A stretch of 47,693 nucleotides of DNA from CAYJAZ01 sp964370095 (GTDB lineage Bacteria > Desulfobacterota > Desulfovibrionia > Desulfovibrionales > Desulfovibrionaceae). Under the pieces are notes generated by a model that worked only from the letters and a program-made list of their open reading frames with translations, was not told the DNA's origin and did no database searches. Numbering within the stretch: the first letter of the stretch is position 1; each line of letters opens with the position of its first letter. The stretch lies in NCBI GenBank assembly GCA_964370095.1, contig CAYJHJ010000006.1, positions 1 to 47,693 on the forward strand, written 5' to 3'. Position numbers and translations under genes: made by a program. Below, one piece after another: positions 25,959 through 34,477 of the stretch.

Positions 25959-27035
25959 TTAACGTAATTTTAGAACAGATAATGCAAGAAGTGCAAAGAA
26001 AAGAGAAAGAATCCAAAATCTTATAATAATTTTTGATTCTGGCATACCTTTAAGTTCAAAATGATGATGCAAAGGAGCCATTTGGAAAATCCTTTTTCCT
26101 TTAGTATATTTAAAATAGCTTACCTGCATAATAACCGACAAGCTTTCCAAAACAAAAACACCGCCTGCAAGAATGAGTGTGAGCTCTTGTTTTGATAAAA
26201 TTGCAATAAAGCCGATAGCACCACCGATTGATAATGAGCCCACATCGCCCATAAAAACTTGTGCAGGATAAGCGTTAAACCATAAAAAACCTAGCCCCGC
26301 ACCCATTAATGCAGCGCAAACAATAAAAACTTCACCTACTTGTGGAACATAGGCAACTTGTAAGTAATTGGCAAAAACAGAATTTCCTGCAAGATAGATA
26401 AAAATTGCATACACAGCAAGCACAATCACTGAAGGAGCTATTGCAAGCCCGTCAAGTCCGTCTGTGATATTTACGGCATTTGAGGTTGCAACAAGCACAA
26501 GAAGGCCGAAAGGTAAATAAAGCCATTTTATGTCAGGAGCAAAGGATTTAAAGAAAGGCACTGCAATATGCGTAGGATATGGCGTGAAATAAAGCAAAAT
26601 GAAAAGAGCAATAAACCCTACACCAAGAAGGCCTGCCATTTTCTGTTTGGGGCTGATACCTTTATTATGCTTGCCTTTAATTTTAGTATAATCATCTATA
26701 AAACCAACAAGTGCAAAACCAAGATACACAAAAAGAGTGAGCAAAACAAAAATATTGCTCAAATTTGCCCAAAGCAAAGTACAAACAACAACGCTAAAAC
26801 AAATAAGAATTCCACCCATTGTGGGTGTTCCGGCTTTTGCTTGGTGGCTTTTCACGTCTTCGTGTATCGCTTGCCCAAATTTCAATCTTTGCAGCAAGCG
26901 TATAAAATATGGGCCAATGAAAATCGTCAATAACAAGGCCGTGGCCATTGCTCCAACTCCTCTAAAAGTGAGGTAACGAAAAACATTGAAAAAATTTATA
27001 TCTTGACTGAGAGGAACAAATAAATGGTATAGCAT
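25959..27035 (-). CDS. mraY: Phospho-N-acetylmuramoyl-pentapeptide transferase MraY
   Basis: 358 aa, ten transmembrane helices. Signature segments are KAGTPTMGGILI, VGFIDDYTKI (the Mg-binding DD pair), NAVNITDGLDGLAI, NAYPAQVFMGDVGSLSIGGAIG and the HHHFELKG triplet His. It transfers phospho-MurNAc-pentapeptide to undecaprenyl phosphate, making lipid I. Its ribosome site lies inside the end of murF, whose stop is 3 bp upstream, suggesting coupling. Confidence 0.97.
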   Translation of the reverse strand: MLYHLFVPLSQDINFFNVFRYLTFRGVGAMATALLLTIFIGPYFIRLLQRLKFGQAIHEDVKSHQAKAGTPTMGGILICFSVVVCTLLWANLSNIFVLLTLFVYLGFALVGFIDDYTKIKGKHNKGISPKQKMAGLLGVGFIALFILLYFTPYPTHIAVPFFKSFAPDIKWLYLPFGLLVLVATSNAVNITDGLDGLAIAPSVIVLAVYAIFIYLAGNSVFANYLQVAYVPQVGEVFIVCAALMGAGLGFLWFNAYPAQVFMGDVGSLSIGGAIGFIAILSKQELTLILAGGVFVLESLSVIMQVSYFKYTKGKRIFQMAPLHHHFELKGMPESKIIIRFWILSLFFALLALSVLKLR

Positions 27036-27038
27036 AAT

Positions 27039-28460
27039 TTACTCACTATTTTTTGGGCTGTAATAGTTTTTCAAGCTTTCGGCAAAGGCTTCAAGGTGAA
27101 TTGAACGTGAGCCTTTGATAAAAAAGACAGCGGAAGTATAGGAAAGTTGTTGAATGTTTTTTATAAAATTATCAATTGAATCAATAGGATAAAAAGGAAT
27201 ATTCTTGTTTGTTGACTTTATTCCTTCATGAATTTCAGCACTAAAATCACCTTTAAAGAAAACGCAATCTGCATCTATTTTAGAAAATTCCACTCCCAGT
27301 TCATAATGCTCTTTAGAAGAAATATCACCCAATTCTAGCATAGAACCACCTATAATAATAAGTGGTTTTGACTTCTCTTTTGTGTATTCTTTTGCAGCAA
27401 CAAGCATGCGTTTGAAAGAAAGTGGGTTTGCATTATAAGAATCATCAATAATTGTAATATCTTGATAGTGTTTAACATCAAAGCGCTGCTCAGGAAAACT
27501 AAAAGATTTCAAAGCCTTTTGTATACTAGCGATTGAAATATTGCAATGGCTTGCAATAAGGCAGCAAGCGAGAACATTTTCAGCAGAAAAGGGCGAAAGC
27601 AGGGCAGTTTCAACTTTAAATTGTTCATGCTTTTCAAGCTTTACTTCAAAAATTCCTTTATTCTCTTTATCGGCTCCAAGATAATGTGCATAATTTGGGC
27701 AAGTATTATTATTTATAGAGAAAAATTGTGTTTTATGAAAGTTTTGCAAAGCTTCTTTTTTTAAATCTTCATAGTCTTCATTTGCAAAGGCAAGTGAAGT
27801 ATCATCTTTTAAATAGCTGAAAAGTTTTGATTTATAATATGCTGAACCCTGCGGCAAACCTTCTGCATGCCCTGCACCAACATTCAGAACAAGGGCAATA
27901 TCAGGTTTAATTATAGCCCCAAGTTCATCCATATCGTGTTCTTGACTAATCCCTGCTTCTAGGCACCAGTATTGAGCTTTGTTGTCAGCCGCTAAAATAG
28001 TCATGGAAACACCTATTTGCGTATTATAATTGAGATAGTTCTTACAAGTTTTTGCTTCTTGGCTTAAAGTAAAAAAAAGCATTTCTTTCAAACAGGTTTT
28101 TCCTGCAGTTCCGGTAAGTGCAATAACTTTTCCTTGGAAATTAAGGCGTTTTGCATGTGCAAGTTTTTCTATGTCTTTCGTCGTGTTTTCCACAAATAAA
28201 ATTGGAATAGATTTAAACACTTCCTTGGAAGGCAGTTTGTTTTTTTCTGCAATAAGAGCCACAGCACCATTTTTAATGGCATCTTCAGCATAATTATGCC
28301 CATCATTTTTTTCGCCTGAAATACAAATAAAGAGTGAGCCAGTTTCAACTTTACGATTATCAATGCAAACATGTGAAATAACAATATTTTGTTCGCAGTT
28401 GGCGGCTTCATGCTTTATGCCTGACTGTGCTGCAAAAGAGATAAGTTCAGAAAAGTGCAT
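27039..28460 (-). CDS. murF: UDP-MurNAc-tripeptide--D-alanyl-D-alanine ligase
   Basis: 473 aa. The Mur ligase ATP loop is ALTGTAGKTCLKEML; note Cys where Thr is usual after GKT. NVGAGHAEGL, IIDDSYNANPLSFK (the MurF-specific motif) and IIGGSMLELGDISSKEHYELG identify MurF. The N-terminal domain DNRKVETGSLFICISGEKNDGHNYAEDAI binds UMP/UDP-MurNAc. It adds D-Ala-D-Ala to the tripeptide. No ddl gene is present in this cluster, so the dipeptide ligase is encoded elsewhere. It starts 9 bp after murE, with an AGGGA ribosome site. Confidence 0.94.
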   Translation of the reverse strand: MHFSELISFAAQSGIKHEAANCEQNIVISHVCIDNRKVETGSLFICISGEKNDGHNYAEDAIKNGAVALIAEKNKLPSKEVFKSIPILFVENTTKDIEKLAHAKRLNFQGKVIALTGTAGKTCLKEMLFFTLSQEAKTCKNYLNYNTQIGVSMTILAADNKAQYWCLEAGISQEHDMDELGAIIKPDIALVLNVGAGHAEGLPQGSAYYKSKLFSYLKDDTSLAFANEDYEDLKKEALQNFHKTQFFSINNNTCPNYAHYLGADKENKGIFEVKLEKHEQFKVETALLSPFSAENVLACCLIASHCNISIASIQKALKSFSFPEQRFDVKHYQDITIIDDSYNANPLSFKRMLVAAKEYTKEKSKPLIIIGGSMLELGDISSKEHYELGVEFSKIDADCVFFKGDFSAEIHEGIKSTNKNIPFYPIDSIDNFIKNIQQLSYTSAVFFIKGSRSIHLEAFAESLKNYYSPKNSE

Positions 28461-28469
28461 TATGCTTCC

Positions 28470-29942
28470 CTATAAATTTTTTACAATCTCTTGATCAGAG
28501 AATGGGTGTTTTGTTTTGCCGATTATTTGATAGGTTTCATGGCCTTTTCCTGCAATGAGAAGAGCAATATTTTCTTTATTGCTTTCTTTTTCAATCAACT
28601 CGCAGGCAAGTAGAATTGCTTTTTTTCTGTCTGCCTCTCTGTAATAAGGCTTTGAACTGTCAAGACCTTTTTCAACATCATCAAGAATTTTTTCAGGATC
28701 TTCTGTGCGAGGGTTATCTGAAGTAAGGATGCTGACATCACTTCCTTTTGAAACAGCTTCTGCCATAAGAGGGCGTTTTTTGCTATCTCTGTCCCCTCCG
28801 CAGCCAAATACAGTATAAATCTTTGAAAAACCGGCTGTTCTTAGAGCTTTTAGAACATTTATAAGAGCATCCGGAGTGTGTGCATAGTCAACAAAGGCGT
28901 GAATTCCTTTAGAATTTGGCACGCGTTCAAGCCTTCCGCAAACGCCATTAAAGGAATTTAAATATTCAAAATCTTGTAATCTAAAGCCAAATTTTAACCC
29001 AAGTGCAACAAGTGCCAATATGTTAGAGGCATTGTGCTGACCTATAAGAGGGGTTTTTAGGATATAATTTTCATTATTATACTCTAATTTTAATTCTAAG
29101 CCACTTGGTGTTGAAGAAAGAATTTCTGCTTTAAGAGTATCATTGCTGACTTCTTCATTATGCAAGGTGTAAGCTATGGCATCTTTATGTTTTTTCAATA
29201 ATTTCAGTCCATAAGAGTCGTCAGCATTGATAACTTTTATTTTTGCTTTATCAAAAAGCTTTGCCTTCACAAGAAAATATTCTTCCATTGTTGGGTGATA
29301 ATCAAGGTGATCTTGCGTAAGATTTGTAAAAACAGCAGCATTAAAATTTAGTCCTGCAATCCTGTCTTGATCTATTGCATGCGAAGAAACCTCCATCACA
29401 CCGTAATCAGAGCCGATTTTCTGCATGTTATTGAAAAAGGAATGAAGGTATAAACAATCAGGTGTAGTAAGTGGTGCTTCGATTTCATAACCTTTATAGC
29501 GATAGGAAACAGTGCCTAAAACACCTACACTTTTATCAAGCGAATTGAAAAAATATTCAATAAGATAGCTCAGCGTGGTTTTGCCGTTTGTGCCTGTAAC
29601 TCCTATAAGAGGAAAAGAATTTTCTGTGGTATTATACATGCTTGAAGCAAGTTCGCCTAAAGCTTCACGAACATTTTGAACAATTATAAGCACATGTTGA
29701 AAAGCAGAATATTTTTTGCTGAAGTGCATGGCAATTTCTTTTTCACAAACAATATGCAAAGCACCTGCTTTAGCAGCATTATACATATATTCTAATTGTT
29801 TATCGAGGATGTCTATTTTTCCCTCAAGTATGGGAAGAGAGATGAAGATATCATTTTTTTTAATTGTTCTTGAGTCAACGGATACTGAAATATTATTTTC
29901 TTTTATTTTTTCAATAAGTTCTTTAAAGAGAATGTTTTTCAT
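28470..29942 (-). CDS. murE: UDP-MurNAc-dipeptide--meso-2,6-diaminopimelate ligase
   Basis: 490 aa. N-terminal DSRTIKKNDIFISLP, ATP loop GVTGTNGKTTLSYLIEY, TNLTQDHLDYHPTMEEY, FVDYAHTPDAL and VFGCGGDRDSKKRPLMA. SDNPRTEDP is the DNPR motif that selects meso-diaminopimelate rather than lysine, so the cell wall is of the Gram-negative mDAP type. LIAGKGHETYQIIGKTKHPFSD closes the protein, as in other MurE enzymes. An AGGAGA ribosome site fits the ATG at 29942. It follows ftsI after 27 bp. Confidence 0.96.
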   Translation of the reverse strand: MKNILFKELIEKIKENNISVSVDSRTIKKNDIFISLPILEGKIDILDKQLEYMYNAAKAGALHIVCEKEIAMHFSKKYSAFQHVLIIVQNVREALGELASSMYNTTENSFPLIGVTGTNGKTTLSYLIEYFFNSLDKSVGVLGTVSYRYKGYEIEAPLTTPDCLYLHSFFNNMQKIGSDYGVMEVSSHAIDQDRIAGLNFNAAVFTNLTQDHLDYHPTMEEYFLVKAKLFDKAKIKVINADDSYGLKLLKKHKDAIAYTLHNEEVSNDTLKAEILSSTPSGLELKLEYNNENYILKTPLIGQHNASNILALVALGLKFGFRLQDFEYLNSFNGVCGRLERVPNSKGIHAFVDYAHTPDALINVLKALRTAGFSKIYTVFGCGGDRDSKKRPLMAEAVSKGSDVSILTSDNPRTEDPEKILDDVEKGLDSSKPYYREADRKKAILLACELIEKESNKENIALLIAGKGHETYQIIGKTKHPFSDQEIVKNL

Positions 29943-29969
29943 TGTATCTCCTGTAGTTATAAATGTAGA

Positions 29970-32134
29970 TTAATTGAGAATGTTTGATGAGCTTGATAAA
30001 TTTTTTAACTGTGCATTTGCTTGTGTTGGAAGATCTTTGTTTTCAATTTCTTCTTCATTTTTCAACTCTTCATTTTCTTCCCTTGATAGCCAAATAACAG
30101 CCGGAATTGCTTGGCCTTTTTCATTCACTAAAGGTAGAGCAGTGCCAGGTGCAGGGTATTGATAAAGGACGCTTAATCCCTTTCCTCTTATTTCTGGTGT
30201 AATTCCGTTTGGAATAAGCACATCAAGGCTTGAACGCAGGCTTGCACCTATAAGATTTGGAAATGTTTCAAGTTTTTCTGTTTTATCCATTTTTTTTGTT
30301 TGAAATAAATTTTGTGTAGCTTCTTTTTTAATTTTATCATCAGAATTTTCTGCATAAATATCTGAAATATAGCCATTAAAAGCTAAAACTCTTGTGGCAA
30401 CTTCTTTAAAAGCAGGTGCAGCAATAACACCACCGTATTGGCTTGTTTGAGGTTCATCAATCATTACAAGCACAACATATTTGGGTGCATCAGCAGGAAC
30501 TATGCCTACAAAAGAAGCAAAACGCTCATCACCATAACCTGCATTATTTGTGATTGAGGCTTTTTGAGCTGTTCCTGTTTTTCCTGCTACAGAGACGTTT
30601 TCAATCTTCGCCCTTGCGCCTGTGCCTTCACTGACAACTTCACGAAGCATTTTTAGAATTTCGGCAGTAGTTTCTGCTGAAAACACTCTTTTTTCTTCAG
30701 CTTCTTCTTTATTTTCATCTTTTATTACTTTGATTTGTTTGAAAATTCCATTATTTGCAAGTGTGAGATAGGCTTGAGCCATCTGCAAGCCTGTTACGGC
30801 AATGGATTGCCCAAAACTTGCTGCCATCAAGTCAACTTCAGTCCACTCATTAGGTGCTCTTACTATGCCTTTATTTTCTGCAATTCCCACCTGCGTGCGA
30901 AGGCCAAAGCCAAGTTCTGTAAGATAATGATGGTATTTATCTATTCCAAGGTCAAGCCCAATTTTAGCAACAGCAATATTGCTTGATTCTTTCATAATTT
31001 CTGTTGCATTTAAATCTTGAAATGATCTTCCGTCATCACGGATAGTTATGTATTCTGTTTTCCATATTCCGTTTTCAGCAAAATAGGTGGTTTCAGGTGT
31101 GATAANNNNNNNNNNNNNNNNNNNNNNNNNNNNNNNNNNNNNNNNNNNNNNTTTTCTTCCAAAGCAGCTGCAATAGGGAAAGATTTAATTGTTGAACCCG
31201 GCTCTAAGGCATCTGAAGCAATACGATTTTTATAAATTATTGGCGAAGAGTTTCTAAAATCATTTGGGTTGAAGTGTGGATATTGTGCCCATGCAATAAC
31301 TTCACCTGTTTCAACTTCTGCTATTAAAATTCCGCCCCATTTTCCATTATATTCGCTTACCGCTTTGCCAATAACTTCTTCAGCTATATATTGCACAGCA
31401 GCATCAATGGTAAGGGTAATGTTTTTGCCTGTAGGAACATCGTTGCCGTCCATATAATAACGGCGACCATCGCCATCTTTATAGATAATTCTTCGGCTTG
31501 CCTCACCTCTTAGTTCTTCATCAAAAGAGCGTTCAACTCCCTCAAGTCCAGTATTATCAATCCCAACAAAGCCTAAAAGTTGCCCTGCTAGATGCTTTTG
31601 AGGATAAATTCTATCGTATTCTCGTGAAAATCCAATACCTTCAATCTTTGCATCGAGCACTTGCTTTGCTGTATTATCATCAACTTTTCTTTGAACCCAC
31701 ACAAAGGCCTTATCCCTTGAAAAAAGTTCACGCAACCTTTCTTCACTTACTTGAACGTAAGGTGCTAAAAGTTTTGCACTTTCATTTGGGTTAGACATTG
31801 CCCTTGGGTTTGCATAGATTGAACGAGCTTCAATGCTTCGTGCAAGTGCCTGCCCATTTCTGTCATAGATAGTGCCCCTTTTAGCTTCAACGATTTCAGT
31901 ATAACTATGTTGTTTTCCTGCTCTTTCTGCTAAGCTTGGGCCTTCAATAAGTTGAATATAAAAGGCACGAAACCAAATGAAAGCCCATGCAAAAATAAAG
32001 AGCATGGCAGCAATGTGAAAACGAGAGGTTGCATAATCGTATTCAGACATGCGTGAACCCGGGTTCTTTTTCTTTTGTATTTTACTTTCTAAAGCTGTGG
32101 AAGCTTTACGATTTTTAAGTGAGCTGATTTTCAT
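29970..32134 (-). CDS. ftsI: Penicillin-binding protein 3 (FtsI) with PASTA domain, interrupted by a scaffold gap
   Basis: Class B divisome transpeptidase. Residues 1-70: basic cytoplasmic tail and one membrane helix (HIAAMLFIFAWAFIWFRAFY). The pedestal has RGTIYDRNGQALARS. The catalytic SxxK is Ser-Thr-Ile-Lys in LEPGSTIKSF. After the 46-N gap the frame resumes as ITPETTYFAENGIWKTEY, then MKESSNIAVAKIG with SxN as Ser-Ser-Asn, and GKTGTAQ with KTG. The C-terminal 100 residues contain a PASTA domain (FPNLIGASLRSSLDVLIPNGI) and an acidic tail. The literal N count puts the halves out of frame by two, which is a gap-size artefact. Length should be about 720 aa. It works with FtsW. Confidence 0.93.
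31106..31151. other. Assembly gap (46 N) inside ftsI
   Basis: Both flanks are the same gene, but 46 N do not preserve frame; a true length of 44, 47 or another value equal to 2 modulo 3 would. The gap falls between the SxxK and SxN motifs. Confidence 0.95.
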
Positions 32135-32164
32135 ATGCGCCCTTTAATCTTTGTGGCTAGTTTA

Positions 32165-32692
32165 TTATTCAGGTTTTATAATAAGTGGATCTTGTATTTG
32201 AATCTCTTTACCGGATTGGGTTTGAGAGTTTTTCTTTGTGTCAATATCTTCTTCTTTGTTTATTTCATTTGTAAGCTTTTGTTTTTTTTCATTTTCTAAT
32301 TCTTCGTTTATGCCTATTTCTATAAAGAATTTTTCTTCTTTTTGGTCTTCTTGAGCGATGTTGTCAGGGTTTTGAACCTCTTTTTCAAAAATAGTAATTC
32401 TGCGAACTTGGTTAGCATTTGCTAGGCCCATGCCTATAGTTTCAGCTTTTTTCTTGAGTTCGTAAGGGGAAAGTAGGCGAGCATGCTCAATTTCCAATTT
32501 ATTAGAAAGTTCAATTTTTTCTTCCAGTTCAGCTTGCTTTTGGCGGTTTTCATAAAGCATATCATTTGTATCAAGGCTTATCCAAACAGCAGTCGGTGCA
32601 AGAAGCCCAGTAAGAAGAAGTGAAAGAATAACGGCTAAAAGCCATGCTCCTGCTGGGTTTTTTAATTCTTTAATTGTATAAAACTTTTTCAT
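32165..32692 (-). CDS. ftsL: FtsL-like divisome protein with long charged tail
   Basis: 175 aa. A short cytoplasmic N-terminus and one membrane helix (about 16-38, AWLLAVILSLLLTGLLAPTA) precede a coiled coil (about 45-90, RQKQAELEEKIELSNKLEIE) and the FtsL-like LSPYELKKKAETIGMGLANANQVRRI. The call rests on this layout and the position between rsmH and ftsI. FtsL forms a complex with FtsB and FtsQ that activates FtsWI. It is longer than usual (about 100-120 aa) because of a Glu/Lys/Gln-rich C-terminal tail of roughly 70 residues that looks disordered. An AAGG ribosome site lies 8 bp upstream of the ATG. Confidence 0.8.
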   Translation of the reverse strand: MKKFYTIKELKNPAGAWLLAVILSLLLTGLLAPTAVWISLDTNDMLYENRQKQAELEEKIELSNKLEIEHARLLSPYELKKKAETIGMGLANANQVRRITIFEKEVQNPDNIAQEDQKEEKFFIEIGINEELENEKKQKLTNEINKEEDIDTKKNSQTQSGKEIQIQDPLIIKPE

Positions 32693-32704
32693 AATAAACC
32701 TTGA

Positions 32705-33676
32705 TTAGAGTATGTATTCGGCTATTCTCAATTTTGCGCTTGAAGCTCTTGAATTTGCGTGCACTTCTTCTTTTGTTGGAAGAATGGGCTTTTTGGTAAT
32801 AAGCTTCATTTCTGCTTTATGCTTGCAAATACAGACAGGGAGTTGTTTTGAGCAAAGGCAATCAGTTGCCCAAGTTCTGAAAGTATGCTTGACTATTCTA
32901 TCTTCTAAAGAGTGAAAAGAAATAATTGCCACCCTTGCTCCTGTATTAAGATAGGGCAAAAGTTTTTGTAAAAATGTTTCAAGCTGTTGCAATTCTTCGT
33001 TTATTTGCATTCGAATGGCTTGGAAAGTGCGTGTTGCCGGATGGTTTCTTGCAGTTGCTCTCCATTTTGCAGGATAGGCATTCCAAACAATTTCAGCCAA
33101 TTCTTTTGTAGTATTGATGGATTTTGTTTGCCTGTATTCCACAATAGCTCTTGCAATTCTGCCTGCTTGCGGGTCTTCACCATATTTTGTGATGATATTT
33201 TTTAATGTATTGAAATCAGCTTTATTGATAAAATGTTCGGCACTTTCTTCAGATGAATTTGAGTTCATTCGCATATCAAGCTTTGCATCAGTATGAAATG
33301 AAAAACCACGTTCAGCAACGTCTAATTGCAAAGAAGAAACCCCTAAATCAAGAAGAACCCCATCGAATTTTTTTTGAAAACCATCAAGCTTCACTTCATC
33401 AAGCACGAAATCAAAATCTGCATAAGTGGAATGAGCAAGATAAGAGCAAGCTTGATAGTCTTTTAGATTTTCATTGGCACGTAAAAGTGCGTCAGTATCT
33501 CTATCAAGTCCGAGAAGATAGCTTTTTTTATGTGAAGTATCTAAAATAGCTTTTGAATGTCCGGCTAGGCCAAGTGTGCCGTCAAGATAGTATTTGCCCT
33601 CACGTATATTCAAGCCTTCAATAACTTCATCTTTAAGTACAGAAATATGTGAAGCATTATCTTTATGTATAGACAT
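32705..33676 (-). CDS. rsmH: 16S rRNA (cytosine(1402)-N(4))-methyltransferase
   Basis: 323 aa, standard length. AdoMet motif I is YYLDGTLGLAGHSKAIL. Further signatures are GVLLDLGVSSLQLD, ERGFSFHTDAKLDMRM, NHPATRTFQAIRMQINEELQQLE and ARVAIISFHSLEDRIVK. It methylates N4 of C1402 in the ribosomal P-site and is the usual first or second gene of the dcw cluster. Here it is first, because no mraZ gene lies upstream. An AAGGAA ribosome site and a promoter-like region (about 33714-33745) precede it. Confidence 0.96.
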   Translation of the reverse strand: MSIHKDNASHISVLKDEVIEGLNIREGKYYLDGTLGLAGHSKAILDTSHKKSYLLGLDRDTDALLRANENLKDYQACSYLAHSTYADFDFVLDEVKLDGFQKKFDGVLLDLGVSSLQLDVAERGFSFHTDAKLDMRMNSNSSEESAEHFINKADFNTLKNIITKYGEDPQAGRIARAIVEYRQTKSINTTKELAEIVWNAYPAKWRATARNHPATRTFQAIRMQINEELQQLETFLQKLLPYLNTGARVAIISFHSLEDRIVKHTFRTWATDCLCSKQLPVCICKHKAEMKLITKKPILPTKEEVHANSRASSAKLRIAEYIL

Positions 33677-33713
33677 TATTTTTCCTTTGGATTATATGAA
33701 CATTCTTTTCTTG

Positions 33714-33745
33714 AATATTTTCACATAATTTCTAGAAATTGTCAA
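33714..33745 (-). promoter_or_regulatory. Candidate dcw promoter with embedded palindrome
   Basis: On the minus strand TTGACA (33740-33745) is followed by an AT-rich -10-like region (AAAATATT, about 33714-33721). The spacer contains a perfect 14-bp palindrome AATTTCTAGAAATT (33727-33740), well placed for an operator. No MraZ-type direct repeats (TGGGN) are seen. Confidence 0.4.
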
Positions 33746-33777
33746 GAAAAGCTTCTTAAATAAAGAATATGAAATAG

Positions 33778-33821
33778 TTATAAATTTCAATATGTAGAAA
33801 TATTAAATAATTATAAATTTC
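33778..33821 (+). repeat. Direct repeat pair upstream of the LysE-family gene
   Basis: TTATAAATTTC occurs at 33778-33788 and 33811-33821, start to start 33 bp (about three helical turns), directly ahead of the -35 box of the exporter gene. It could be a regulator site or simply AT-rich UP-element sequence. Confidence 0.4.
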
Positions 33822-33822
33822 C

Positions 33823-33851
33823 TTGACAGGTCTATCAGAAAAAAATAAGCT
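33823..33851 (+). promoter_or_regulatory. Candidate promoter of the LysE-family gene
   Basis: TTGACA (33823-33828), 17-bp spacer, TAAGCT (33846-33851). A TATAAT at 33862-33867 is an alternative -10 box but has no good partner and lies only 13 bp before the ATG. Confidence 0.45.
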
Positions 33852-33880
33852 TCATTTTTACTATAATTTATGGGCATCAT

Positions 33881-34477
33881 ATGATTGATTGGTTTTCTTT
33901 TATAATTTTTGTTTTTGTGGCATCGATTACACCCGGGCCAAATAATATTTTAGCAATAACTCAAGCCAGCTGGGTGGGTTTTAGAAACACATTTCCTTTT
34001 AACCTCGGTGTTTTTTTAGGTATGCTTGGTGTGGCAAGCTTGTGCACGCTTTTATCTTTATTTATGCGTGATTTTTTGCCGATTTTAATTAAGCCTCTTT
34101 TGTATATTGGTGCGGCATATATACTTTTTCTAGCTTATAAAACTTTCACTGCAAGCCCAACTATTGATGGAGAAGTAAAAACCAGAGATGGCGCTCCTAT
34201 AGGAATGTGGATTGGTGCTTTATTGCAATTTGTAAATCCAAAAGCTTATATTTTCACCTTGCTTTGTCTTGAGGGTTATATTTTACCTGTATACAACAAT
34301 AATTATTTTACTTTATTGTTTGTTATTGCCTTTTTAGCTTTAACAGGCTTTTTGTGCACGGTTTTATGGGCTTTTTTTGGTTCAATTTTCCGTGTATTAT
34401 TCACAAAACATGCAAGAATAACCAATACTGTGATGGCACTTTTATTGGTTTATTGTGCTGTAAGTTTATTTATTTAA
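33881..34477 (+). CDS. LysE/RhtB family amino-acid exporter
   Basis: 198 aa with six hydrophobic segments. The family signature ASITPGPNN (residues 14-22) and the following GFRNTFPFNLGVFLGML are typical, as is ALLQFVNPKAYIFTLLC in the middle. Members export amino acids such as lysine, threonine, homoserine lactone or cysteine derivatives; the substrate is unknown. Its stop codon shares the TTAA sequence at 34474-34477 with the stop of the converging sigma-54 activator, so there is no intergenic space between them. Its link to the hydrolase/TRAP locus is positional only. Confidence 0.88.
   Translation: MIDWFSFIIFVFVASITPGPNNILAITQASWVGFRNTFPFNLGVFLGMLGVASLCTLLSLFMRDFLPILIKPLLYIGAAYILFLAYKTFTASPTIDGEVKTRDGAPIGMWIGALLQFVNPKAYIFTLLCLEGYILPVYNNNYFTLLFVIAFLALTGFLCTVLWAFFGSIFRVLFTKHARITNTVMALLLVYCAVSLFI

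Noticed and set aside
29970..30995. Separate short penicillin-binding protein starting at an internal Met
   Set aside because: The Met is directly ahead of the SxN motif, and coding sequence continues upstream to the gap; it is the C-terminal half of ftsI.
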